A stretch of DNA of 39,276 nucleotides, from positions 1 to 39,276 of the forward strand of contig NZ_LMSG01000007.1 in the NCBI RefSeq assembly GCF_001428335.1. The letters are read 5' to 3'. Of this stretch, positions 23,750-31,312 are shown piece by piece (the stretch's first letter is position 1; the number at the start of each line of letters is the position of its first letter). Under the pieces are notes generated by a model, which saw only the letters and a list, made by a program, of their open reading frames with translations, was not told where the DNA came from and searched no databases. The DNA comes from Arthrobacter sp. Soil762 (GTDB lineage: Bacteria > Actinomycetota > Actinomycetes > Actinomycetales > Micrococcaceae). A program made the translations under genes and the position numbers.

Positions 23750-24199
23750 ATGGATCTCCCACCGGTTCAGGACAAGGTTCGGGAATTATGCGGTGACGGC
23801 ACGACATCAATGGCGGAGGTCCTTGAGCGTCTGGCCACAATCTGCGAAAAGCCGATCAAACTGATCGAGCAAGAGGGGTCCTGGGGAACACTGACAGCCT
23901 TCAAGTTGGACTTTGAAGATCATTTTAAGATCTATGTCCCACCGCAAGACTCGACGCAGTATAAGCTTCACTGCATTTATCACGAGCTCGGACACATATA
24001 TCTGGAGAGCTTCCAGGGTTCCTTGTTTCTGCCTGATTTCTCTGAAGAGATGCTGAAGGAGGCCGCTGGTGCGAAAAGCATGAGCTGCTGTTCTGTCCCG
24101 AATCATCCTGTAGAACGCTGGGTGGAGGATTTCGCTTTCGAGATGTCGAAGAAGACCCGTTCACGCAGCTCGTCCAATCCTGATCCTTTCCTCTCCTAG
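23750..24199 (+). CDS. ImmA/IrrE-family metallopeptidase
   Basis: The 149-aa protein has the zinc-binding HELGH motif at 78-82 (YHELGHIYLE) and a downstream acidic helix VERWVEDFAFEMSKK that probably supplies the third ligand (Glu). The family cleaves or inactivates XRE repressors, for example ImmA acting on ImmR of ICEBs1. It starts directly after the XRE stop codon, a strong functional link. The tail (RSRSSSNPDPFLS) is unstructured. No signal peptide, so it is cytoplasmic. Confidence 0.88.
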   Translation: MDLPPVQDKVRELCGDGTTSMAEVLERLATICEKPIKLIEQEGSWGTLTAFKLDFEDHFKIYVPPQDSTQYKLHCIYHELGHIYLESFQGSLFLPDFSEEMLKEAAGAKSMSCCSVPNHPVERWVEDFAFEMSKKTRSRSSSNPDPFLS

Positions 24200-24202
24200 A
24201 CC

Positions 24203-25117
24203 ATGAAACTGTTGCTCTTTGCGCTGCTGAGTGCCCTATGCCTCCTTCGGATCCCCGCTGTGGTGAAGGTGTCGGAAGCCCGGGCGTCGTGGGTGGCGTC
24301 GGTGTTCGGTCTCGTGGCGCTCTATGTCCTGGGAACGGTTACACCGCTAGAGGTTATCGACAGCTACCTCGGTGGCGTCAACGTGACGAACCTGCTTCAA
24401 GCCATCTTCGCGCTACTGGCGATCTTCTTCTTCAACGACAGCGTGCGGCGTTTAGCGAACGTACCCATTGTTAGATGGACCTACTACGCTCCGCTGCTGA
24501 GCGTTCCCATCATGATCGTCAGCTTCGCCCTGATTGAGGACAAGGCTCCAACGGCCGCGGACTTCATTGATACCCGGATGGACCAGCTCGCAACTGCCGT
24601 GTACAGCGGCACGTACATGTTGGCGTTGTTGTTCACCGTGCTCAGGACCATCTATATGCTTCGGCACAAGGCCAAGGGCCCGTATGCAACGTTCTCAGTG
24701 GGCCTACTGGTGGTTGCGGTGGCTGTTTCGTGCCACATTACGTACGTGGTGTTGTTCCTTTTCTCCCCCTGGGACGCCTTCGCCCGAGAGATCGGATCTT
24801 GGTTTGACCGCCTCTTCTACGCAGGCCTCTCGGTGACGGCGGCGGGGTGGCTGATTCTTTTCCTGTCGAAGCAGCTCCCGAGGTTGCGTCTCTGGATGAT
24901 CGATGCTCTGTGGCTGACTGGGTTGAGGATGCGGGTTAATGCGGATCGATCACGAGTCAGTCCGGCATGGGACCTTTTCAATGAAACGCTCGAAAATGGC
25001 GTCTACAAAAGCCTTATTGTTCTGCACAACTACGAGCGGGCGAACTTGACGACGTTCCCGGAATCTATTCAAACCAGGATCGATCGCATTGAGACAAAGC
25101 TCGATGCGCGGGTCTAG
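24203..25117 (+). CDS. Seven-helix membrane protein, MAB_1171c/DUF6545-like
   Basis: The 304-aa protein has about seven hydrophobic helices (roughly 3-17, 29-47, 62-77, 93-112, 132-149, 163-186, 204-222) and a cytoplasmic C-terminal domain (about 230-304). This layout, and its place after an XRE and an ImmA/IrrE gene, match actinobacterial proteins annotated as MAB_1171c-family putative transporters with DUF6545. Transport has not been shown for them as far as I know. The gene begins 3 bases after the peptidase stop. Its end overlaps the convergent hydrolase gene by 4 bases. Confidence 0.75.
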   Translation: MKLLLFALLSALCLLRIPAVVKVSEARASWVASVFGLVALYVLGTVTPLEVIDSYLGGVNVTNLLQAIFALLAIFFFNDSVRRLANVPIVRWTYYAPLLSVPIMIVSFALIEDKAPTAADFIDTRMDQLATAVYSGTYMLALLFTVLRTIYMLRHKAKGPYATFSVGLLVVAVAVSCHITYVVLFLFSPWDAFAREIGSWFDRLFYAGLSVTAAGWLILFLSKQLPRLRLWMIDALWLTGLRMRVNADRSRVSPAWDLFNETLENGVYKSLIVLHNYERANLTTFPESIQTRIDRIETKLDARV

Positions 25118-26262
25118 CTGGGGTCAGTAAAGAGCGTTTTCCTGACCCAATCCGTAAGTTCTTCGGTAAACGCCTGAGGCGAAGCGTTCCACTCTTGGGT
25201 ATGGTGAGCCTCAGGTAGTGAAATCAAAGTGACGGTGGCCGGATTCGCACGTTGGAATGCCTCCGAGATCTCCCAGGGAACCTCTTGGTCTGTGTTGGAG
25301 TGCAGGACCAGTGTCGGGACTGCCACCCGGTTAGGTACATCGACCCAGTCAAGTGCATTGAAATCGATTGGTTCCTCCAGCCCGAGCATCTTCGCGAATG
25401 GGGGAGTCTGCAGCAGGCACATGACAAGGCCGGCACCAATCGCCGGGACGCCGGCCCGCGCCGCCCCTGCTGTGATGGTCTTACGCCAGCTCGTGACTGG
25501 CCCTACCAGGACAATCCCTACGATCCGGTCCCGGTGGGCGCTGCGCTCCGCTGTAAGCAGGGCAATGGTGCCACCCATTGACCAGCCGGAGAGGATGATG
25601 CGCCTGGCTCCATGAGCTACGGCGTAGGTCACAGCGCTTTCCACGTCACGCCATTCAGTTTGCCCAAGGTGACTCGATTCGGCCTGTGGTGGGCTGACCT
25701 CCGGGTCGCTGCGAAATGTGGGAACCAAGGAGGTGAATCCCAATGAACTGAAAGCGTGGACATCTCGGAACATGATTGAGCGGTCCGTCCAGCTGCCGTG
25801 GATGTGGATCACCCATTCGTCCGTGTTCCCCTCGAACAACCATGCAGGCGCCGCACCGTAGGCGGTGGGAACGCCCACCTCTTCGTAGCGTCCGCCGACG
25901 GCAGAGGGCTCGAAGAACACATCCGGGGTCCAATCGACGATTGGCCCCAGACGGCCCGGCCCGGAGCCGGGCGGATCGATCCGCCGCTCTACGTACTTTT
26001 GATCCTCATTGATCAGCGTGACGTCGCCGACTCGCGTGTACTTCTCTGTCGTCGGGTCGAACACGCCGAAGTCGCCCGGGGCTTTGGTGTAATCGTCCAA
26101 CTCGATGCGGATTCGGCGTCCGTCTCCTATCACCTCGGCCCGGCGGTAGTCCTTTGGGCCCCGCTTGACGATCTTGCGGGCCATGACGACCGCGAACCCA
26201 GATAGCCCGGCAGCCGGCACAAGGAACGCCAGGCATGCCAGGATGCGCCGTGTCGTCAACAT
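25114..26262 (-). CDS. Membrane-anchored alpha/beta hydrolase
   Basis: The 382-aa protein has a single N-terminal hydrophobic helix (about 8-28) and then an alpha/beta-hydrolase fold. Visible marks are the oxyanion region HIHGSW (153-158), nucleophile elbow GWSMGG with Ser228, Asp325 in SNTDQEVP and His353/354 in EAHHTQEW as a likely triad. The substrate is unknown; an esterase or lipase-like role outside the membrane is plausible. GGAGG lies 10 bases before ATG 26262. It is convergent with the DUF6545-like gene. Confidence 0.88.
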   Translation of the reverse strand: MLTTRRILACLAFLVPAAGLSGFAVVMARKIVKRGPKDYRRAEVIGDGRRIRIELDDYTKAPGDFGVFDPTTEKYTRVGDVTLINEDQKYVERRIDPPGSGPGRLGPIVDWTPDVFFEPSAVGGRYEEVGVPTAYGAAPAWLFEGNTDEWVIHIHGSWTDRSIMFRDVHAFSSLGFTSLVPTFRSDPEVSPPQAESSHLGQTEWRDVESAVTYAVAHGARRIILSGWSMGGTIALLTAERSAHRDRIVGIVLVGPVTSWRKTITAGAARAGVPAIGAGLVMCLLQTPPFAKMLGLEEPIDFNALDWVDVPNRVAVPTLVLHSNTDQEVPWEISEAFQRANPATVTLISLPEAHHTQEWNASPQAFTEELTDWVRKTLFTDPS

Positions 26263-26452
26263 TAGGTCTTCATCCTCCAGCGCCGATCAAGGCAGAAACG
26301 GAAACCCACACATCGTAACGTCCTTCAGTCCTGATATAGGCACAACCCATGCCCACTACAGGCGTTGCACATGTTCACTACGGCCATGTAACGTGCTTAG
26401 GGAAACAAGAAGGTATTGCTCTTTGACAAGGCTTGTTATGAAATGCGGGATC

Positions 26453-26788
26453 TCATCTACCGCGGAGATAGTTGACATAGGCAGGAAGCATCTCGAACTC
26501 CACAGCATCAATATTGGCCTCGTACTTCACGCGTTTGCCGTGCCGTTGGCCTGCGGGGGAGTCGGCCGTGACCACCCCGGTAGCTTCGAGCGCTTCCAGG
26601 TGATGCTGGAGGCTGGGCCGAGTCAGCTTCTTGTTGCCGTCCAGGACGATTCCCTTGAGGATTTCGCCGGTGGTACACGGGCCGTTCTGGTGCAGGTAAC
26701 GCAGGATGGCCGCGTGGGCTCGGTTTCCGAGAACTTCGATGGCTGCCTCAACCTCCTGCGGGTGATTGGGCTGGATGAGGCGCGGCAT
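26453..26788 (-). CDS. ArsR-type winged-helix regulator
   Basis: The protein (about 111 aa from ATG 26788) has an ArsR-like winged helix: AIEVLGNRAHAAILRYLHQNGPCTTGEI, then the recognition part TRPSLQHHLEALEATGVV and a basic wing (GKRVKYEAN). No cysteine metal-binding pair is evident, so metal sensing is not supported. The start at 26788 is chosen because homologous proteins commonly begin MPRLIQP; the frame is open further to 26857. A palindrome at 26834-26860 upstream is a likely operator. It is divergent from the secretion operon and may control it. Confidence 0.8.
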   Translation of the reverse strand: MPRLIQPNHPQEVEAAIEVLGNRAHAAILRYLHQNGPCTTGEILKGIVLDGNKKLTRPSLQHHLEALEATGVVTADSPAGQRHGKRVKYEANIDAVEFEMLPAYVNYLRGR

Positions 26789-26833
26789 GCGTCTATCTTG
26801 CCCGATTATTTGGATAGCCCTGAGTTCTAGAAC

Positions 26834-26860
26834 AAAGTGTATCGCTAAATGATGCACTTT
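26834..26860. promoter_or_regulatory. Candidate ArsR operator
   Basis: An imperfect palindrome with arms AAAGTGTATC and GATGCACTTT (one mismatch) lies upstream of the ArsR-like gene and of the plus-strand secretion operon. Confidence 0.55.
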
Positions 26861-26926
26861 GAGCTACAGTCAAATTGTAGCTGGCGATGTGACAAGCAGC
26901 TTGGTTGGGAACGAGAGAAGAATTGC

Positions 26927-26962
26927 CTGCCAGCCAACGACTTGATTGTCGATAGCTGGCAG
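26927..26962. promoter_or_regulatory. Two-tier stem-loop before the secretion operon
   Basis: Outer arms CTGCCAGC (26927-26934) and GCTGGCAG (26955-26962) enclose inner arms CGAC/GTCG with symmetric 3-base internal gaps. It may be an operator, an RNA leader element or part of a transfer origin; the sequence alone does not decide. Confidence 0.45.
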
Positions 26963-26976
26963 TAGACCGGGAAGCG

Positions 26977-27090
26977 ATGCCCATGGGGGAGGAACAGGTT
27001 TTGAAGAACATCCTGCCGTTCGGCACACAGTGTCCGATGAACGCGTCATTGCCTACCCGCCGCAATCACCGTATAGCGGCGAAGCGATGA
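26977..27090 (+). CDS. Possible leader peptide coupled to the M23 gene
   Basis: A 37-residue frame (MPMGEEQVLKNILPFG...) ends in TGA overlapping the ATG of the M23 hydrolase gene as ATGA (27087-27090). Such a 4-base overlap recurs throughout this operon, which favours real translation. GGGAAG is close upstream. No function is recognised. Confidence 0.3.
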   Translation: MPMGEEQVLKNILPFGTQCPMNASLPTRRNHRIAAKR

Positions 27091-28160
27091 TCGCCCGAAA
27101 AGTCATCACCGGCACGTCGATTGTCGCTCTGCTGACGGTTGGCCTTGTCACTGTTGTCCTGGATGACAGCGACCCTGCGCAGGCAGCATCATCGTGTGCT
27201 GCACCTGCAGGCGTGGCCGCTGGTCCGGCCCCGGCTGGGGGAGTGGCCGGTTTCGATGGCGAGCAGATGAAGAACGCGGCGGCAATCATGAAAGCAGCCT
27301 CGGATCTGGGATTGCCCGTAGCGGCCCAGTTGATCGGGGTGCAGGCGTCCATTGGTGAATCCACGCTCCGGGTGATTGATTTCGGTGATGGTGCCGGCCC
27401 GGATTCCCGCGGTTTGTTCCAGCAGCGGGCCAACGGTGCGTGGGGGTCCTATGAGGACCGCATGGATCCTCACATCAGTGCCACGAACTTCTTCAAGGCA
27501 CTCCAGCGGGTGGAGGGCTGGGACACTCTTGAACCGACGATTGCGATCCACCGTGCTCAGCGCAACGCTGACCCGAACCACTACACGCAGTTCCGTGCCA
27601 AGGCTACGGAAATCGTCAAGGCGCTGGGTGGGGAAGCAGCTGCCCTGGTTGATCCGTCCGGTGTCTGCCCGGGTGAGGGCAACCAGATCGTTGGGGATCT
27701 TGCCGGTAAGTGGGTCAAGGCTCTTCCGGATGCGGTGATGACCAGTGGCTACGGCCCCCGGCCGGCACCTCCGGGAACTGCCGGGGGAGTGCTGGCTAAT
27801 TTCCACTACGGGATCGACTTCTCCACCCCCGGACAGGCCGGAACGATCCTGGCCATCACGGATATGAAAATCGTCAAGATCCGGAATCTTGAAGGCATGT
27901 TCGGGACGGGCGTCACGGGCCAGACCCTGGACGGCAAACTCACTATCGGCATGTATCACATGGAAGCCGGCTCCTTGAAGGTCAAGGAAGGCGACACCGT
28001 TGCCGCCGGAACTCCGCTGGGAACTGAGGGCGCGACGGGCAACGTCTCCGGCCGTCACCTGCACATGGAGTTCTACGCAGGTGCGCTCCCGAATCCGATG
28101 ATCCCGATCAACGCCACCATCGATCCGACACCGATCCTCAAAGAGAAAGGCATCCTCTGA
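27087..28160 (+). CDS. Cell-wall hydrolase: lysozyme-like domain plus M23 peptidase
   Basis: The protein (about 357 aa) starts with a membrane anchor/signal (MIARKVITGTSIVALLTVGLVTVVL). A lysozyme-like region follows (about 55-170): QLIGVQASIGESTLR with a probable catalytic Glu, then SRGLFQQR and ISATNFFKALQRVEGW. The C-terminal M23/LytM domain (about 215-350) has the zinc ligands HYGIDFS and HLHMEF. It would open peptidoglycan for the conjugation channel, like VirB1/TraG-type hydrolases. The frame is open to 26946, but ATG 27087 begins the signal. The lipoprotein gene overlaps its stop codon. Confidence 0.88.
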   Translation: MIARKVITGTSIVALLTVGLVTVVLDDSDPAQAASSCAAPAGVAAGPAPAGGVAGFDGEQMKNAAAIMKAASDLGLPVAAQLIGVQASIGESTLRVIDFGDGAGPDSRGLFQQRANGAWGSYEDRMDPHISATNFFKALQRVEGWDTLEPTIAIHRAQRNADPNHYTQFRAKATEIVKALGGEAAALVDPSGVCPGEGNQIVGDLAGKWVKALPDAVMTSGYGPRPAPPGTAGGVLANFHYGIDFSTPGQAGTILAITDMKIVKIRNLEGMFGTGVTGQTLDGKLTIGMYHMEAGSLKVKEGDTVAAGTPLGTEGATGNVSGRHLHMEFYAGALPNPMIPINATIDPTPILKEKGIL

Positions 28161-28699
28161 TGCGGAAACTCGTACTCGCTCCGGCCCTGATGGCCACCAC
28201 GCTCCTGCTGGCGGCCTGCGCCGGGGAACCTGCCTCCAACACTGCCAGCACGACACCTTCAGCGTCAGAGACCGCCTCCGCGGACGGGGGAAACGAAAAG
28301 GCGGAGCACTCGGCCGACGACGGCCACGACCACGCCACCGAGCACTATCACGGCCCCAATGTCACCTGGGATGCCAACTCCGAGGTCAAGGTCAAAGAGG
28401 CCGCGGCGAAGGCCATGAAGCTCTTCGCCCGCCCGGATGTCCCGGAGACGCAGTGGTTTTCCGAACTGGAGCCGTTGCTGGCTGCTGCCTACGCGGAGGA
28501 TGCCAGGTACATCGACCCGGCCCGGGTGCCGTTCTCCACGATCACGGATGGTCCCTCGATCAGCCGCGAGGCAGAGAACCCAATGACTGTCACGGCCTCC
28601 TTCTACACCAACGACGGCCCCTGGGACATGATGCTGCACCGCGTTGGCCAGGACGATCCCTGGCTTGTGACCTCGATCAGCTCAAAGGCCAGCCAGTGA
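28160..28699 (+). CDS. His-rich lipoprotein of the secretion operon
   Basis: The 179-aa protein has a lipoprotein signal with lipobox LLAAC (Cys20). A Ser/Thr-rich linker contains a striking His/Asp cluster around residues 50-65 (HSADDGHDHATEHYHG), which could bind metal. The remaining ~110 residues look folded (WFSELEPLLAAAYAEDARYIDPARVPF, VTASFYTNDGPWDMML). I recognise no family. It starts at an ATG overlapping the M23 stop (TGATG) and is followed by another 4-base overlap. It is probably an outer-face component of the transfer apparatus. Confidence 0.75.
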   Translation: MRKLVLAPALMATTLLLAACAGEPASNTASTTPSASETASADGGNEKAEHSADDGHDHATEHYHGPNVTWDANSEVKVKEAAAKAMKLFARPDVPETQWFSELEPLLAAAYAEDARYIDPARVPFSTITDGPSISREAENPMTVTASFYTNDGPWDMMLHRVGQDDPWLVTSISSKASQ

Positions 28700-28902
28700 A
28701 CGGGCACCACGGCGTGAGCCTTGACGAGTTCGGCACGGCACCGCTGTTCACGGACCCGCTGGCCCAGTACGAAACATCCACCAGCACAGCAGCCCCAAGG
28801 GATGGCGGGCCCGGCCCGGTTCTGTTCCAGGACGCACGGTTCCTCCCGCCCACACATGTTTCCCGAAGTCAGCACACCACGAGTGAAAGGAAGAACTCAT
28901 GA
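28696..28902 (+). CDS. Small secretion-operon protein (68 aa)
   Basis: GTG 28696 overlaps the lipoprotein stop as GTGA, and its TGA overlaps the next ATG as ATGA (28899-28902). The 68-residue product is polar, without membrane helices (NGHHGVSLDEFGTAPLF, then a Pro/Ser/Thr-rich tail). Both overlaps strongly support translation. Function is unknown. Confidence 0.6.
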   Translation: MNGHHGVSLDEFGTAPLFTDPLAQYETSTSTAAPRDGGPGPVLFQDARFLPPTHVSRSQHTTSERKNS

Positions 28903-30098
28903 GTACCAACTGGTCAGGCGCGGAGCGAAAGTCCCGCGCCCCTATCAGCCTCCTCGATCCAACAGAGCCGGCATCTGAGGACAGCCCGCAAGAGGCTCCT
29001 GAGCCTGTGATCAGCGCCGTACCTGCCACGGAGGCCACTGCTGTGCCCGTCCAGCCGTCCAGAGAGCCAGCAGAGTCCGCAGCCGAGGGCGTGCACGGCC
29101 CGCTGGTCAGTGGCCGCCGCAGCGCATCGGTGCTGCGGAAGGAGAACGTCAACGATCAGCTTCCACCAGCTACCGGCTGGCAGGCGTTTCTCCGGGCGAT
29201 CACCTTCGGCCTGGTCAAGCCCAAGGTCGGTGCGGCCGAGCTGGCACGCCGGACGGACCTGTCCGCGATCCAGCGCGTGTACTCGCGCCCGATGCAGATC
29301 ATGGTCGCCCAGCCCTTGGGCGGGGTCGGTAAGACCACCTGCAGCGTCGGGATCGGCTCCACCTTCGGGATCCACTCGGGCCAGCACGCCATCGTTTGGG
29401 ATATCAACGAAATGATGGGCACCCTTGGCGTCCGGACCAACTCCAACGAGTCCACCCGCACCGTGTGGGATCTGCTGAATGTGTTGGCGAAGTTCGAAAC
29501 CATCTCCGCCCGCAAGGGTGACTTCACCTACTACACGCGGCATCAGGGCAAGAACCAGTTCTCCGTCCTGGCCTCGGACGAGGACCCGGACCGGATGAAG
29601 TCCATCGGAGCGGATGAGTTCAACCGGATCCACACCGTGGTCAGCCGGTTTTACGACACGATCATTGTGGATACGGGCAACAACACCCGCTCCGCAAACT
29701 GGCTGGCCTCCATCGAGGTCACGGACCAGCTCGTGATCCCCACAACCCTCAAACGCAATGCCGTTGTCTCCGCGCTTCGCATGATCGAGCAGCTCGAATC
29801 CATGACCGAACGCACCGGGAACCCGCACTACAAGAACCTGGTCGATAAGGCCGTGGTCATTGTCACCCAAGGCGGCGGGGCCAAAGTCTCGGCCGCAGAG
29901 CAGGCGGACCTGCGCGAAAAGCTCGGTTCCGCTGTCCGGACGATCATCGACATTCCCTACGACGGTGCCCTGGACACCGGCTCGATCATCGACTGGCAGC
30001 TGGTCGGTGATCCCGCCCGCCGCGCCTTCGAACGCGCCACGGCCGAAATCGCCGCCGGCCTGCTCGAGGTAGACAACCGCTCCACCACCAACCGATAG
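28899..30098 (+). CDS. MinD/ParA-like ATPase of the secretion operon
   Basis: The 399-aa protein has a disordered acidic/Pro-rich N-terminus (1-~90), then a SIMIBI-type ATPase. The P-loop reads PLGGVGKTT (about 140-148): the signature first Lys of the deviant Walker A (KGGxGKT) is Leu here, while the second Lys remains. The switch region is VWDINEMMGTLG and the Walker B region IIVDTGNNTRS. The C-terminus ends LLEVDNR. MinD-like ATPases occur in actinobacterial secretion and conjugation loci, perhaps to position the machine. It lies between a small protein and the VirB2-like gene. Confidence 0.85.
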   Translation: MSTNWSGAERKSRAPISLLDPTEPASEDSPQEAPEPVISAVPATEATAVPVQPSREPAESAAEGVHGPLVSGRRSASVLRKENVNDQLPPATGWQAFLRAITFGLVKPKVGAAELARRTDLSAIQRVYSRPMQIMVAQPLGGVGKTTCSVGIGSTFGIHSGQHAIVWDINEMMGTLGVRTNSNESTRTVWDLLNVLAKFETISARKGDFTYYTRHQGKNQFSVLASDEDPDRMKSIGADEFNRIHTVVSRFYDTIIVDTGNNTRSANWLASIEVTDQLVIPTTLKRNAVVSALRMIEQLESMTERTGNPHYKNLVDKAVVIVTQGGGAKVSAAEQADLREKLGSAVRTIIDIPYDGALDTGSIIDWQLVGDPARRAFERATAEIAAGLLEVDNRSTTNR

Positions 30099-30109
30099 GA
30101 CCACTCATC

Positions 30110-30445
30110 ATGCTCAGCAACATCCTGACCAAAATCACCATCGCCGCCGCCCCGGAAAACCCCTTGGACGGCGTCACACCCAGCATTGACGTGTTCGGCG
30201 TCCAGTTCAAAGGAGCCATCCAGCTCGTCATGGGCGGCCTGTGGGCGTTGGCACTGCTGGGAGTCACGGCAGCGTTCATCTGGAACCTCGCAAAGTGGGG
30301 CATCGCACGCAAGGACGGACGCGTGGACGACATCTCCGACGGGGCAACAGGTGCCAAACGAAGCGGTATCGCCTTCGGCTGCGTCGCCGGCGCCAGCGTC
30401 CTCATCGGAGCATTCCTCGCCGTCGCAGGCGCAGCAGGAGCCTAA
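30110..30445 (+). CDS. Two-helix membrane protein, VirB2/pilin-like position
   Basis: The 111-aa protein has two hydrophobic helices, about 36-58 (AIQLVMGGLWALALLGVTAAFIW) and 88-110 (GIAFGCVAGASVLIGAFLAV), joined by a short basic/acidic loop (KDGRVDDISDG). Size and topology match VirB2-like or TrbC-like small membrane subunits. There is no cleavable signal clearly seen. Sequence-level homology is not obvious, so the assignment rests on position between the ATPase and VirB6-like genes. AGGA lies ~10 bases upstream of ATG 30110. Confidence 0.6.
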   Translation: MLSNILTKITIAAAPENPLDGVTPSIDVFGVQFKGAIQLVMGGLWALALLGVTAAFIWNLAKWGIARKDGRVDDISDGATGAKRSGIAFGCVAGASVLIGAFLAVAGAAGA

Positions 30446-30517
30446 TCGGAGCACTGGAGGCCAGTTATTGGGCGTCCAGCTCGCACGGAACCTCCGACAC
30501 TGAATGGAATGCGACTC

Positions 30518-31312
30518 ATGAAAAAGAACTGGAAAGCCCTCGCGGCCATCGCCGCCGTGCTGATTATCGTGGCGATAGCCGTGGTGCTCATCAACCTCCG
30601 GCCGGGCGCACAGGCTGCACAGCCTGAACCAAGCGCCGATAACGGCATGGTTGCCGGCAAGTTCGGCTTCCCTGTCTCCAAAATCAACATCGGAGAGGGC
30701 GGCACAAAAACTGCTGCCGATGGCAAAACCCCCACTGGCTACAACGGCACCTGCGACTCCGCAGTCCAGGCGGCCGCCAACTACACACCAACATTGGTTG
30801 ACGTGCATCTGGAAACCTGGGGGACCCAGAAGGCCACCCTGAATTCCCTTGCCGTCCCCGGGCCGTGGCTGGAGACGGTCCTTCTTCCCGGCACCATCAT
30901 CTCCGATGCCAAAGCCCAAGGTACGGCGCTAAAAACTTTCGGGGGCGGGTGGATGGACCAGGCTGACGTCAAGGCCGGCGGCCTCTACCGGACCGTGTCC
31001 TGTGAGCCAAAGAAGACGGCCCTAGTGCAGGTGTTCTTTGGTGCCCTCGGAACCAGCGACACCTTGCCAGAGGCATATTTCGGTACCCGAACCATGGAGC
31101 TGACCTGGAAGGGCGACTGGAAAATCTCCAACGTCGTGACAGGTGTCAATGACGCAGACCTGGTGTCCCAGTTGAAAGACAAAGGCCCCTCAGGAGGTGT
31201 CGGGGGTACTACCACTGGCAAGATACCGCCACTTGATGAGCCCCTGGTGGCCCGGTACTTCGAGGATCTGAGCAAGGAAGGGTGGGTCGAGTATGCGAAC
31301 GCTACGCGCTAG
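30518..31312 (+). CDS. Membrane-anchored exported protein of the secretion operon
   Basis: The ~264-aa protein has one N-terminal helix (about 7-26, ALAAIAAVLIIVAIAVVLI) and a large extracytoplasmic domain with two cysteines (GTCDSAV and YRTVSCEPK). The topology resembles VirB8-type subunits, but I recognise no sequence family. The start is uncertain: ATG 30509 and ATG 30518 are both in frame, and GGAATG favours 30518. It overlaps the following VirB6-like gene by 20 bases, so translation is coupled. Confidence 0.7.
   Translation: MKKNWKALAAIAAVLIIVAIAVVLINLRPGAQAAQPEPSADNGMVAGKFGFPVSKINIGEGGTKTAADGKTPTGYNGTCDSAVQAAANYTPTLVDVHLETWGTQKATLNSLAVPGPWLETVLLPGTIISDAKAQGTALKTFGGGWMDQADVKAGGLYRTVSCEPKKTALVQVFFGALGTSDTLPEAYFGTRTMELTWKGDWKISNVVTGVNDADLVSQLKDKGPSGGVGGTTTGKIPPLDEPLVARYFEDLSKEGWVEYANATR

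Noticed and set aside
28914..30104. 396-codon open frame on the minus strand opposite the MinD-like gene
   Set aside because: It is an antisense shadow of a well-supported ATPase in GC-rich DNA; its product is low-complexity with no domain.
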